Part shown: positions 9,907-18,490 of the stretch, in pieces
Position numbering within the stretch: position 1 is the first letter of the stretch
Layout: the number at the start of each line of letters is the position of its first letter
NCBI GenBank assembly: GCA_024741835.1
Contig: JAENRP010000488.1
Coordinates: 1 to 19,324 of the forward strand
Length of the DNA stretch: 19,324 nt
Reading direction: 5' to 3'
DNA from: Diplocarpon mali
Taxonomy: Eukaryota > Ascomycota > Leotiomycetes > Helotiales > Drepanopezizaceae
Notes under the pieces: generated by a model
Told to the model about the DNA's origin: nothing
The model's database searches: none
The model's input: the letters and a program-made list of their open reading frames with translations, nothing else
Program-made: the position numbers and the translations under genes

Positions 9907-9929
9907 ACTTATAGGCCGGGCCTACGAGT
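9907..9929. repeat. 23-bp palindromic element in gene X, nearly symmetric
   Basis: ACTTATAGGCC, G, GGCCTACGAGT. The two arms match at every position if TTA is read as RIP-altered TCG, so this copy best shows the original symmetry of 11+1+11. In gene X it is read as TRRPGL*V. Confidence 0.88.
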
Positions 9930-10817
9930 CAAATTCTCCTCGTCAGTTATTCCTACCAAGGGTAGCAGCATTTTTAAAGTAATAGGGATAACAAACTCCT
10001 ATCTCTCTATCTTATTATCGAAGTAATTTATAGTATACTCGGCGAGATAAGTCATCTTTTCTTTTATAATAAGTAGACTATATTACAACTATTAAAGGCC
10101 AAGTGTATTTAAAACAGTTTGATCGGGAAGTGCAAAATTATCATACTATAAGGGTTCGTCTTTTATAATCTAAATAGTAGAGTGCATAATAGTACTTAAG
10201 AACCTAACAAATTTTCTACCTCTAATGCTATTTTCCTATAGCTTTTTTATACCCTTTTAAATAGTGAAATGATTTAACACCTATATGGCCTTTGCTATAA
10301 GTTGGTATATCTTAAAGATTTTGCCAAGCCCTTATAGGGCGTTATTAGCAGTAATATCTATTATAAAGTAGGTCTGGAACAATATGCTATAAGTGCCGCT
10401 AGTAAACTGCAATAGTCTTTTAATATACTTCTCCTTTTTATTTCTATTCTTCTAAAACAAGTCCATAGAGTTGGCATAACCCTAATATTCTTATAAAAAC
10501 TTCTCCTAATCAATACCCTTAGTTTTCAATTCATTTTCAAAGAAGTCATTAAATCCTAAAAATCCTTCTTCTATAGTAGAAATTCTATAGTTCAACACCT
10601 CTATAGATGAGTTTAGGAATACTTGCTATTCTATTTCACCTAATGTTCTATAAGTGCTTATAATATCTTCCAATGATCTTAAAGTTTTACTATCCTAAGA
10701 GAATCCTCCCTTTAATATTAGTTCTTTGCTAAGGGCGGCCAAGGTCTTGCTACCTAATGCAACAATAGCTATGCTCTTTTGAGGTATAGCCTTTTTGCTT
10801 ATGCTTTGTAGTATCAT

Positions 10818-11095
10818 AATAAATTATTTGACAAAAGTAATAGGGTTCAATTGGTAGAAGAATAAATCCTCTAGAAAGAATTTATGAAGACTAAAAGCTT
10901 TAATTAGAAAAGATTGATAATAGAAAGATAATACTAGTAGTATTATTAGTGCTAGTGCTAGGGTTTAGTGGGATTGTAGAAAAGGTAAAAAAAAGTAAGA
11001 TCGTAGTATAGGGAGAGGTTTATTTATAGAGATGGGAATCGCATTAGCGCGCAAAGGAAAAGTAGGCATAAAGAGGCCGAAAGTAGGAACAAAAG
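10818..11095 (-). promoter_or_regulatory. Gene X promoter and 5' UTR
   Basis: Between the gene X ATG and the gypsy 3' LTR. On the minus strand a TATAAATA box lies at 11028-11021, about 200 bases before the ATG, in pyrimidine-rich sequence. Base composition is less AT-rich and keeps CpG (GCATTAGCGCGC near 11041), so RIP is light here. The gypsy insertion at 11095/11096 separates this core promoter from its upstream sequence, now at 18280 onward. Confidence 0.5.
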
Positions 11096-11346
11096 TATTA
11101 CGACTTGCTCTGGAGCGTACAGAGGGGCGATAATCGAGTAACGCTGATTGTATTACCTCAAGAGGTATGCTATATAATAGAAAAGAAAAGATAAAGAAGA
11201 GAGAGTCTCTAGTAGAGCTCCTCTAGAATAAGTACAGGTGCTTTACTAGCGTGTATATGATCTAGCCACCTTGCTACCTTAGCGTGCACTTGACTTTGAT
11301 ATATGATATGACTATGTATAACCGTACCTATGATACGGTTATAATA
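11096..11346 (-). repeat. Gypsy 3' LTR
   Basis: 251 bp; differs from the 5' LTR by transitions in the parts I aligned. Its outer part (11096-11160) keeps CpG and TpG, while its inner end (11310-11346) is heavily changed (CGGTTATAATA against CGGCCGTAACA in the other copy). Confidence 0.92.
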
Positions 11347-11361
11347 CTACCCTTCCCCTTT
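11347..11361 (-). other. Gypsy polypurine tract
   Basis: The minus strand reads AAAGGGGAAGGGTAG, 15 purines apart from one T, directly against the 3' LTR. Its last three bases are also the pol stop codon TAG. Confidence 0.8.
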
Positions 11362-11365
11362 GAAA

Positions 11366-11383
11366 AACTGCGCTTGCGCAGTT
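11366..11383. repeat. Perfect GC-rich hairpin at the end of gypsy pol
   Basis: AACTGCGC, TT, GCGCAGTT: an 8-bp perfect stem with a 2-nt loop, inside the last pol codons (TTAQAQF on the minus strand) and just before the polypurine tract. Its CpG sites are intact although nearby sequence is mutated. Confidence 0.75.
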
Positions 11384-13003
11384 GTATCTATAGGCGTATT
11401 ATCCTTTAGGTCCTTATAATCGTCAACTCTATTGTTATATGACCTAAGCTAGCTTAATAGCGCCCTTAGTAGCCCTTTAGCTTAAGGGTTCTTTAAATGG
11501 AAATCTCGAATAGCATACGGCGCTGTTATAGCATTAGAGCATAAGTACTATTTGAGGTCTTTATTAGCTCCTTTCTACTTAATCTGATATTCGAGCTTCT
11601 TAGCTTAAATATAAGATCCAATTATTTCTTCTATCTCCTACTCCTCTTGTTTTAATAGTACTTTAATTAAGGCAAGAGGTTCCTAAGCTTGGCCTAGCAA
11701 AGGGTTAGGAATGTATTTCTATAGTAAGTAGGAGTAGAATATAAAGTAGATCGAATAGAGCGAATTAGGCAATTGTAGCTTCTAGCTTTCTCTTAGCTTT
11801 TCTAGTACTTTTACTAGGCTGTACTACTTGTCGGAGAGCTTTCGGCTCGGCCGGTTAAGCTTTTAGTTTTTAGTACTAATTAGTATATTATCTCCTATAG
11901 TCTAATTAACTAGCTAGCGGTAGAGGTCTATAAGCCGTTTTATTTTAGCCTATTATACTTAAAGAGATAATTGAGCGAATTAGACTACTTTTTAAGCTCT
12001 AGTAGCTATATAGAGCGCTGTTTTACAATTTAATTTCTTAGTTGCTATTTATAAAGGCTTAAGGTTAATTAAATTCTAAGATAAGCGAGCTTTATAGCTG
12101 TTTAGCACTTAAAAAGGGGAAATTTGCCCTAGGGATTTGTAAAGCAAGGTTAATTAGGTAATATCTATTAAAGGTAAGAGACGATTCTAATTATCTTAGT
12201 AATATAAGTAGAACGGTCTAAGGCGTTATTTTAAGTATTGGTTTATAATCTTAGTTTAGCTATCGATATTAGGATTATAAGCTATAGTTAGCTTAACCTT
12301 TATACTTAGTATCTAATAGAGCTCTTTTTAAAAGGAAGAGATAAATTAGGCGCCTTTATCTAATAGAATTGAGTTAGGTATACTGAAATGGCATATCTAA
12401 TGAATTAAAAACAATTCTGCAAGGCCTTTTGCATCAACTGTCTTATAGCATAGGATCGAGACTGCTTTCTTTAATAATCGATCTATTATTACTAGTATAA
12501 AGTCGTAGCTGAGTTTGTTAAGCGGGAGCTTTATAAAATCCATTATTAAGTACTAATATACTTGTTCGGGGATTGGCAAGGGTTATAGGAAACCTAGTGC
12601 TTTATTATATTAAGCTTTTATCCTTAAATAATAATAGTTCTGGATATATATACTAATGTTGCTGCTAAGGCTTTTCTAATAGTATTTTCTTCTTATTAGA
12701 AGTCTAGTCTTTCCAATTCCTGCGTATATAACGCAGGGTTACTTATATATATAATAAATCAGGGCTATTCGCAGTTTAGGAGGTTAGGATAGTATAATAA
12801 GTCTACCTTAAAAGAAGAGTTTACCTTAGCTAAGTTTATAGTTGAAGCTATAGCTTTGCGCCTTATCTCGGAACTTCTATAGCTTAAGGGAGGTCTTATT
12901 AGCTTAAATGACCTTATTAATAATATAGTAGTTCGCCATATTGTACTTAACCTTAGACGTTAGGTCGGTAGGTGCCTCTATTAGCGCAATTAGTATAATT
13001 GTT

Positions 13004-13071
13004 ACTTATAGGCCAGGCTTAGGAGTGGAATTGATCTGCGCTAAAGTCACTTATAGGCTGGGCCTAAGAGT
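13004..13071. repeat. Two 23-bp palindromes, 45-bp period, in the gypsy RNase H-integrase linker
   Basis: Copies at 13004-13026 and 13049-13071. On the minus strand they are read in the pol frame as TLRPSL*V and TPKPGL*V. The right flank is GGAAT in both, as in other gypsy copies. The short plus-strand open frame here is their antisense reading. Confidence 0.88.
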
Positions 13072-14935
13072 GGAATCGCCTTTAGTGGTAAGTACTTCTA
13101 TAGAGAGCTTATTATTAGGTAAGAGCTGCTAGTGGCGTAAAGCTCGTTTCTTAGCCTTAAGAGAGGTCAGCTCCTAGTCTTAATATAAGAGTGTATTAGC
13201 TAGCGTATTCGTTATGCCTATTTAGTATATGATAAGGAAGTTGAAGTTAGCGAAGAACTCCGCTTAGCGAGCCTGCTAGGCTATTAAGTCCTTAGTTATT
13301 ATAAAGTACTTAAGGGCTTTATGATCTATATATATATATATTGTTTTCTAAGCCTTAAGTAGCTCTGCCTTATATTAGTAGAATAATTTAAAAATCGCTA
13401 AGAGCTCCTTATTATAAATAGGGTAATTTAGCTTAGCGTCATTTATAGTTTTCGAAAAGTACCTAATTAGGTAGTAGTTATTATCTTCCTAAAGTTAGAG
13501 GAGTACGCTAGCGATTACGCCATTAGAGGCGTCGGTCTTAAGCCTTATCTACTTCTATAGGTAATAGTAGTATAAAATTGAGGTCATTTAAAGGCTTAAG
13601 CGCAAAGCTTCCTAAGCTTTTTTATAAGTGTTATTAAAGTTAAAAGAAACGTTTCTTATAAAAGCTATTAAAGGTCGGCAGATACAACTATAGCTTTAAA
13701 TAAACCTTTAGTAGAAGTTATAGAACCTTAGGAAGCTTTATATACTATATACATTCTTAGTATATTTCCACTTTTAAATAACTAAGACCTTATTAAGGTT
13801 TACTTTAATTTTATAAACTCTAATAATAAATCCTAGGAACCTAATCTTAGTAACCCTTAACTCGCTTTTCTTAATATCTACTTAAAGGCTATAGCATTAA
13901 AGAATTCCTTAGATCTTCTTAATATAAATCTTATAATTAAGGGAGTTTTCTAAGTAAATTAGAATATCATTTAGGTAAGTAGAGTAGAAATTGTTAAGGT
14001 AGTTAAGGAGAATATTATTAATAAACCTTTAAAAGGTAATAGGCCTATTTATCAGCTCGAATAGTAAAACCTTATATTTATAGGTCCTATAACGCGTGCG
14101 AAAGGTAGTTAGGTCCTTAGCGTTAGCTAATATATAGATATAGTAGAAGGCTTATTATATATCGATTTTTATAAAAACATAAGCTTTCGATATATGTGCT
14201 ATTATCTTATCGATAAATAGAATTAGGTAGGGGTCTTTCTTTATTAAAGCGTTTAATTTCTAATAATCGATATATAAATATAAGGAGCTATTAGCTTTTC
14301 TAATAAAGAGGATTAAGGCTGCCTAAAGGGAATATAAAGCTTTAATAAATCCTTTATATAAGTTCTTAAGAATATAGCTCTTGACCTTTAAGAGCTATTT
14401 ATTAGTAAGGCGGTAGAAGGGTTTAATAGTTAAGTTATTCTTACCTATTAGCTCGATTTTATAATCTACCCTTAGCCTAGGTTCTAGCAGCTAATCTAAG
14501 GCCTAGCGATTAAAAACGTTCTTAAATTTAGTATACTAAGGCAGGAGCTTCTAGTCTATTAGCTTATTATTACTCTTATACTTAGCTTATAGTGCCGAAC
14601 TAAGGCTAAGGGAGCTAATTTCAACTTGCCTAGCCGATTCTCGGTAATTAATCTCTTAGTCTAAATTATAAATAGAGCTTATAAATATAAACTCTTTAAG
14701 CGCTAGTTCTTGAGTTTATATAGCTCGTTTTACCTTAGTTATAAAGCAGTAGTAAAGGGTGCCGATTGCTAAGGCTAAGATTAAGCTGATTTAATAAGCC
14801 GTCTTTAAAGGAGCGTTTCTCTTTATTAAAAGAAGGAGCAAAAGGTCTAATACTCTTAGTAAGGCCTACTTTATATAGTTCAAATCACTTTTCAAATCTT
14901 TAAAGAAACTGCTATCCCTAGGTCTATAAAAGGCT

Positions 14936-15048
14936 ACTCGCGGGCTAGGCCTAGGAGTAGAATTCGAGTTTGCAGTTTTTACTTATAGGCCAGGCTTAGA
15001 AGTGGAATTCGAGTTTGCAGATTTCACTTATAGGCTAGGCCTAGGAGT
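14936..15048. repeat. Three 23-bp palindromes, 45-bp period, in the gypsy protease-RT linker
   Basis: Copies at 14936-14958, 14981-15003 and 15026-15048. The two 22-nt spacers are nearly identical (both contain GAATTCGAGTTTGCAG). Read in the pol frame as TPRPSL*V, TSKPGL*V and TPRPSPRV. Tandem growth of a 45-bp unit keeps the frame. Confidence 0.9.
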
Positions 15049-16814
15049 GGAATTCGAGGCGTTATTACTTACTAGTACTAAGAGCTAGGCTTAGGCTATT
15101 CTAAGGTCTTTGTCCTTAGCGTCTATTATAGCTGCTTAACGATCGACGTTTTACTAGGCTATTAAGGGTTTTATTAGCTATAAGAGATCGATTAGTATAC
15201 ATTAATTAAAGTAAAGGATAATAGGCATATCCTTAGGCTAAGAGATACTGTTTTTCTCCCTTCTATAGGACTATTTAAGGTTATAGTGCTTTAAGAACTT
15301 CCTACTAATTAAAATATCAGTTGCTTTTAAGCTTTTAATTAAAAAAGGGAAGTTTATTTATCGCCTATTAATTATAAGGGTAAGTAAAATAGCAAATCGA
15401 ATAGTTTCTCCCTTAAGGCTATTATAGCTAATAGGGATAATCGGTTTAAGCAGTTTAATAAACTTTATCCTAAGTCTTTAAGAGAGCTAATATACTAAAG
15501 ACGTCTTAATAATACCGAAAATATTAGCTCTACTATTAATATAAGCAACTATTTTATAAATGATCTATTTTAAGCTAGTTCTATAAGAATTAAGAATTAG
15601 CGGCTGCCTATTAATAGGTAGGAATTAAAATCTAAGTCTTTTTATAAATTATAACTTATACTATAGTAAGAGTCTTTGCTATAGCTTAGCAATTTCTTAA
15701 TAGTAAGTCGTTTTCTATCTTAACTTTAGCTACTATAAACTTGCCCTACTTCTTTAGCTTAGGGTAGTCTATTATATAATAACTAAGGGCTCTACAGTTA
15801 TAGTAGAGATTAGACGACAGCTTTAGGCTAGCAAACCTTTCTTAATAGGCCGCTGGCAAGGGGGAATAAGTGTAAAGAGCTAAGGAGGTAGCTATAGCTA
15901 TAGGTCTTTATAACTCCCTTTTCAATATGCTAAGGACGCGGTCCTTTAAAGGGGAGAACGCAATAGTAAAGGCGACTTATCAAGCGTTATAAGCTTCTTC
16001 TTACTTGATATTATAAGCCTTGCAGTCCGCAATAGCTAAGAACTCATCTAAAGTAGTATAATTATTATTTATTTTATACTTCTCTATTTAAAGGTTATTC
16101 TTTAAAGCTAAGGAGACCTTTTTATAAATATCATTAAATTAATAAGACTAATTGATCTTGCTAGCTATAGCAAGGGTAATAAACTTAAATTAGAACTTAT
16201 TATATAATATTAAACCTATAGTTAGCCTATTATATTTAAGCTTAGCGGACTAAATGTAATTATAGTTAAAGAACCTTTAATCTAAGACCTTAAGGATATT
16301 AGTAATATATATAAACTTATTAGTAAAAATAAGATTTATATATTATAAGATTAGGTTCTAAGCTTTACTTATTATATACTTAAAGTAAGTAGTAATCTAA
16401 TCCTCTCTTAAAGTGAAGTTGCTTAAGTACTTTTAAATAAATACCTTTATAGCTATCTTTTAAGTATTATAGGTAATTTTGCCTTAGTAGTTGCTAAAAT
16501 AAGTTTAAGGGTACTTAATCTAATAAAGGTCGATAGCTAAGATTAAAGGTCGGATAATTAAAAGGTAGTAGTCTAAAGGAGGCAATAAGTTAGCGGTAAA
16601 GGACTGAGTATTCTAAGGGCTAGCACTTAAGGAAGAAGGGGTAGTAGTATTATTTTAAAGAGCGGCAGCTATAGTAGCGCTAATAAGGTTTGCGATTTCG
16701 GCCTATTAGGCAATTGAGAAAAGAGGGGCCGATATAGTAAAGGTAGATATTATTAAAAAGAGTATATCTTCTTCCTTAACCTTAATTAATAGAAAAGGAG
16801 TATTTTAAAAATCC

Positions 16815-16837
16815 ACTTATAGGCTAGGCCTAAGAGT
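16815..16837. repeat. 23-bp palindromic element in gypsy gag
   Basis: ACTTATAGGCT, A, GGCCTAAGAGT; right flank AGAAT, the gypsy type. Read in the Gag frame, not the pol frame, as TLRPSL*V. Confidence 0.86.
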
Positions 16838-16907
16838 AGAATCTGTATTAAAGGAGGTAACTTCCTAAGTAGGCTTAAGAAGGGGAATATCTCTAGGACT
16901 AAGGTTG

Positions 16908-16996
16908 GCAGTAAGGCCTATAGAACTAGTGGCAATAAGGCCTGTAGAACTAATGGCAATAAGGCCTATAGAACTAGTAGTAATAAGGCCTAATAG
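16908..16996 (-). repeat. 24-bp tandem repeat in gypsy gag, about 3.7 units
   Basis: Units at 16908-16931, 16932-16955, 16956-16979 and a partial one from 16980. Each has the block AAGGCCTRTAGAACTA. The 24-bp period keeps the frame and encodes a Ser/Gly-rich repeat of the kind SSTGLIAT on the minus strand. Confidence 0.85.
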
Positions 16997-17446
16997 TAGA
17001 GGTGCGGTTAACCTTTTACTCCTTTTAAGTGGTATAAGATTAAAGGTTATAAGTACTAACTCTTCTTATATTATCTAATTTAGTTTAAAGGGACCTAATG
17101 CTAAATAGTAACCTATTTAAAAGGGAGAAGATTAGTATAAGCAAAGCTATATATATTTTTAAAGCCTTTTAATAGAGTATATATTAAGGTATTATATATT
17201 TATAGATCTTAAGAAAGAAGGTTTTACTTTAAGATTACGTCTCTTCGCTAATTAAGAGTTGCAATAAGATTATCTAAGGATATAATATAAGTTTAAGGAA
17301 GTAGGGTTTAAGGATCTAAAGCTTATTACTCTACTAAAGTTGACCTAATCTCTAATAGTATAGTATAACCTACTAAGGCTAACTAAGTCTCTATATATAT
17401 ATATAGGTATAGATCCTTTAGTTTTATACTTAAATATTTAAAGGAA

Positions 17447-17632
17447 GGAGTAAGAAGCTTTAAAGAGTATAAGGAGAATTATCGATAAGTATAGGTCGAT
17501 AAGGAGTATAAAGAAGGTCGATGACTTATTCGCAAAGAGGGTTCTTTAAAGAGTTGAGTTATATTTAAGGGTTTTAAAGGAGTAAGGAGCTTTAAAGAGT
17601 ATAAGAAGAGTTATTAATAAGTATAAGTCGAT
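17447..17632. repeat. Two copies of a 54-bp block, 132 bp apart, in the gypsy leader
   Basis: 17447-17500 and 17579-17632 match except for A/G and C/T differences; both contain GCTTTAAAGAGTATAAG. The distance of 132 bp is 44 codons, which hints at coding origin, but no clean frame is seen. Confidence 0.75.
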
Positions 17633-17890
17633 ATAGTATAAAGTGTTTATAAGAGAGGGAGAGAGTTAAGAAGAGAAAAGTTATTATACTACTTTAAGTA
17701 GCAGCCTACGCTAGCGAAGCAAGGGTATAGTAAATAAAAAAAAAATTTCTTTTCGAATTGAAATTAAAGGTGAATTTCCATTTGCAAAATAGAGTAGGTA
17801 AGAGGTCGAAAAAACGAGCTAATCTTATATTCAAAGGTTATTATTCAGCTTTCTTTAAAAATTAGATTAATAAGATCTAGGCGCTATATA

Positions 17891-17956
17891 CGAGTTGCTT
17901 AAGGCAGTTTATAGTAGAAGAGTTAAGATTAAGAGATCGAGTTGCTTAAGGCAGTT
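17891..17956. repeat. 19-bp direct repeat in the gypsy leader
   Basis: CGAGTTGCTTAAGGCAGTT occurs exactly at 17891-17909 and 17938-17956, 47 bases apart. The repeat has escaped divergence by RIP, unlike most of the leader. Confidence 0.8.
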
Positions 17957-18023
17957 CAAAGTGATAATTCTAAAAGGGGTAGATATTAAGCTTCTTAGCA
18001 AAGGTTAAGTGGATCTTTTCTTA

Positions 18024-18274
18024 TATTATAACTTACTTTAAAGTATATAAAAGGGCGATAATTAAATAACGCTAACTATATTACTTCAAAAGGTATACTA
18101 TATAATAAAAAAGAAAAGATAAAGAAGAGAAAGTCTTTAATAGAGCTCCTTTAGAATAAGTATAAGTGCTTTACTAGTATATATATAATCTAGCCACCTT
18201 ACTACCTTAGCGTACACCTGACTTCGATATATGATATGACCGTGCACAACCGTACCCGTGATGCGGCCGTAACA
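18024..18274 (-). repeat. Gypsy 5' LTR
   Basis: 251 bp, minus strand starting TGTTACGGCCGC. Its outer end (about 18225-18274) keeps CpG, while its inner end (18024-18130) is strongly AT-shifted, the mirror image of the 3' LTR. Confidence 0.92.
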
Positions 18275-18279
18275 AAAAG

Positions 18280-18490
18280 TGGGGTATGACGCATATAAAG
18301 ACCCACAATTGGTAAATGATAATTATCAAAGGTAAGGATGACATTTCAAAGGTAAGCGTTAAAAAGTTGCATATAAAGGAAATAATCAAGGGATAGATTA
18401 TATAAAGAACGAAGAAGAGTAAAGAGCATATATAAAATAGGATAATAAATGGAGAATAAAGAGGTGCTAGTATATAAGAAGTAGATAATT
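18280..18490. other. Intergenic stretch between the gypsy element and gene Y
   Basis: About 210 bases without a supported gene. It holds a 12-bp palindrome TGATAATTATCA (18317-18328, two GATA motifs facing each other) and several TATA-like strings. Before the gypsy insertion it was the upstream region of gene X. A minus-strand open frame starting here runs across the LTR border and is not a gene. Confidence 0.5.

Larger units (their letters stand above)
9712..10817 (-). pseudogene. Gene X, upstream half with start codon: unrecognised protein, decayed
   Basis: Starts at ATG 10817-10815 (MILQSISKKAIPQKS), chosen because an in-frame TAA lies three codons upstream and a TATA box sits about 200 bases upstream. 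About 368 codons run in one frame to the copia junction, broken only by TAA/TAG. Visible features: IAIVALGSKTLAALSKEL near the start, a Lys-rich predicted-helical middle (QKNRNKKEKYIKRLLQF region), LGKIFKIYQLIAKAI, and RGRKFVRFLSTIMHSTI. No signal peptide and no known motif are seen. Two 23-bp palindromes (9907-9929, 9721-9743) are read in frame as LTRRPGL*V and LTCRPGL*V. The fragment ends two bases into a codon; removing a 5-base target duplication restores phase with 3529-1700, so I infer one gene of over 970 codons. Fewer RIP changes are seen here than inside the retrotransposons. Confidence 0.6.
11347..15660 (-). pseudogene. Gypsy pol: protease, RT, RNase H, integrase, chromodomain-like tail; RIP-inactivated
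   Basis: Protease near 15350-15640 (PINRQPLIL, then AYINSRANIFGII, where Asp-Ser-Gly has become Asn-Ser-Arg). RT near 13860-14470 (YKIELIGKNNL, YLYIDY, KVLLFELINRPITF, YLNDIL at 13966-13977 with the second Asp as Asn). RNase H near 13170-13560 (IDHKALKYF, then NTLANTLL). Integrase near 12100-12790: the HHCC zinc region has Tyr for His and Cys; first Asp (MDFIKL) and second Asp (LLDKGA) are kept; the third acid is Lys (DS*TKIINQ). A chromodomain-like end is near 11500-11645 (LEYQIK*KG...YAIRDFHLKNP). Stop TAG is at 11349-11347. All pol parts share one frame. Palindromes sit in the protease-RT linker (three) and the RNase H-integrase linker (two), in frame. Integrase and RT are both inactive. 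Confidence 0.9.
15764..17110 (-). pseudogene. Gypsy gag with CCHC zinc knuckle, RIP-inactivated
   Basis: The knuckle at 15764-15805 reads YYNCRALSYYIIDY, i.e. C-x2-C-x4-H-x4-C with Tyr at the first Cys, the His and the last Cys. Upstream sequence (FIDITNILRVLDQRFFDYN, then SAKLKHNRLTIG, near 16100-16330) fits the Ty3-type Gag/capsid. The N-terminal part is low complexity, with a 24-bp repeat (16908-16990) and one palindrome (16815-16837, TLRPSL*V). Gag is in a different frame from pol, offset as a +1 shift between about 15760 and 15640; this could be programmed, as in Ty3, or an indel. I could not fix the start codon: open sequence seems to run above 17000 without a clear ATG. Confidence 0.75.
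17111..18023 (-). other. Gypsy leader (5' UTR) and possibly the Gag N-terminus
   Basis: About 900 bases between recognisable Gag and the 5' LTR. No domain is recognised on either strand. It holds a 54-bp block repeated at 132-bp distance (17447-17500 and 17579-17632), a 10-A run on the plus strand (17736-17745), and a 19-bp direct repeat (17891-17909 and 17938-17956). No convincing tRNA primer-binding site is seen next to the LTR (minus strand TAAGAAAAGATCC). Confidence 0.5.
11096..18274 (-). mobile_element. Complete Ty3/gypsy chromovirus, RIP-inactivated, with exact target duplication
   Basis: Two 251-bp LTRs (11096-11346, 18024-18274) align without gaps. An exact 5-bp duplication AAAAG flanks the element (11091-11095 and 18275-18279). 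Minus-strand order is Gag, protease, RT, RNase H, integrase, chromodomain-like end, then a purine tract. Total length is 7179 bp. LTR ends are TGTTA...TAACA in the less mutated copies. Six 23-bp palindromes lie in its reading frames. Confidence 0.93.

Noticed and set aside
12941..13132. 63-codon plus-strand open frame
   Set aside because: Antisense to the gypsy RNase H-integrase linker; its length comes from two palindromes that lack stops in this phase.
17736..17745. Poly(A) tail of a second LINE inserted in the gypsy leader
   Set aside because: No LINE protein remnant is found upstream and the sequence before it does not resemble the 3' end of the LINE at 1482-1685.
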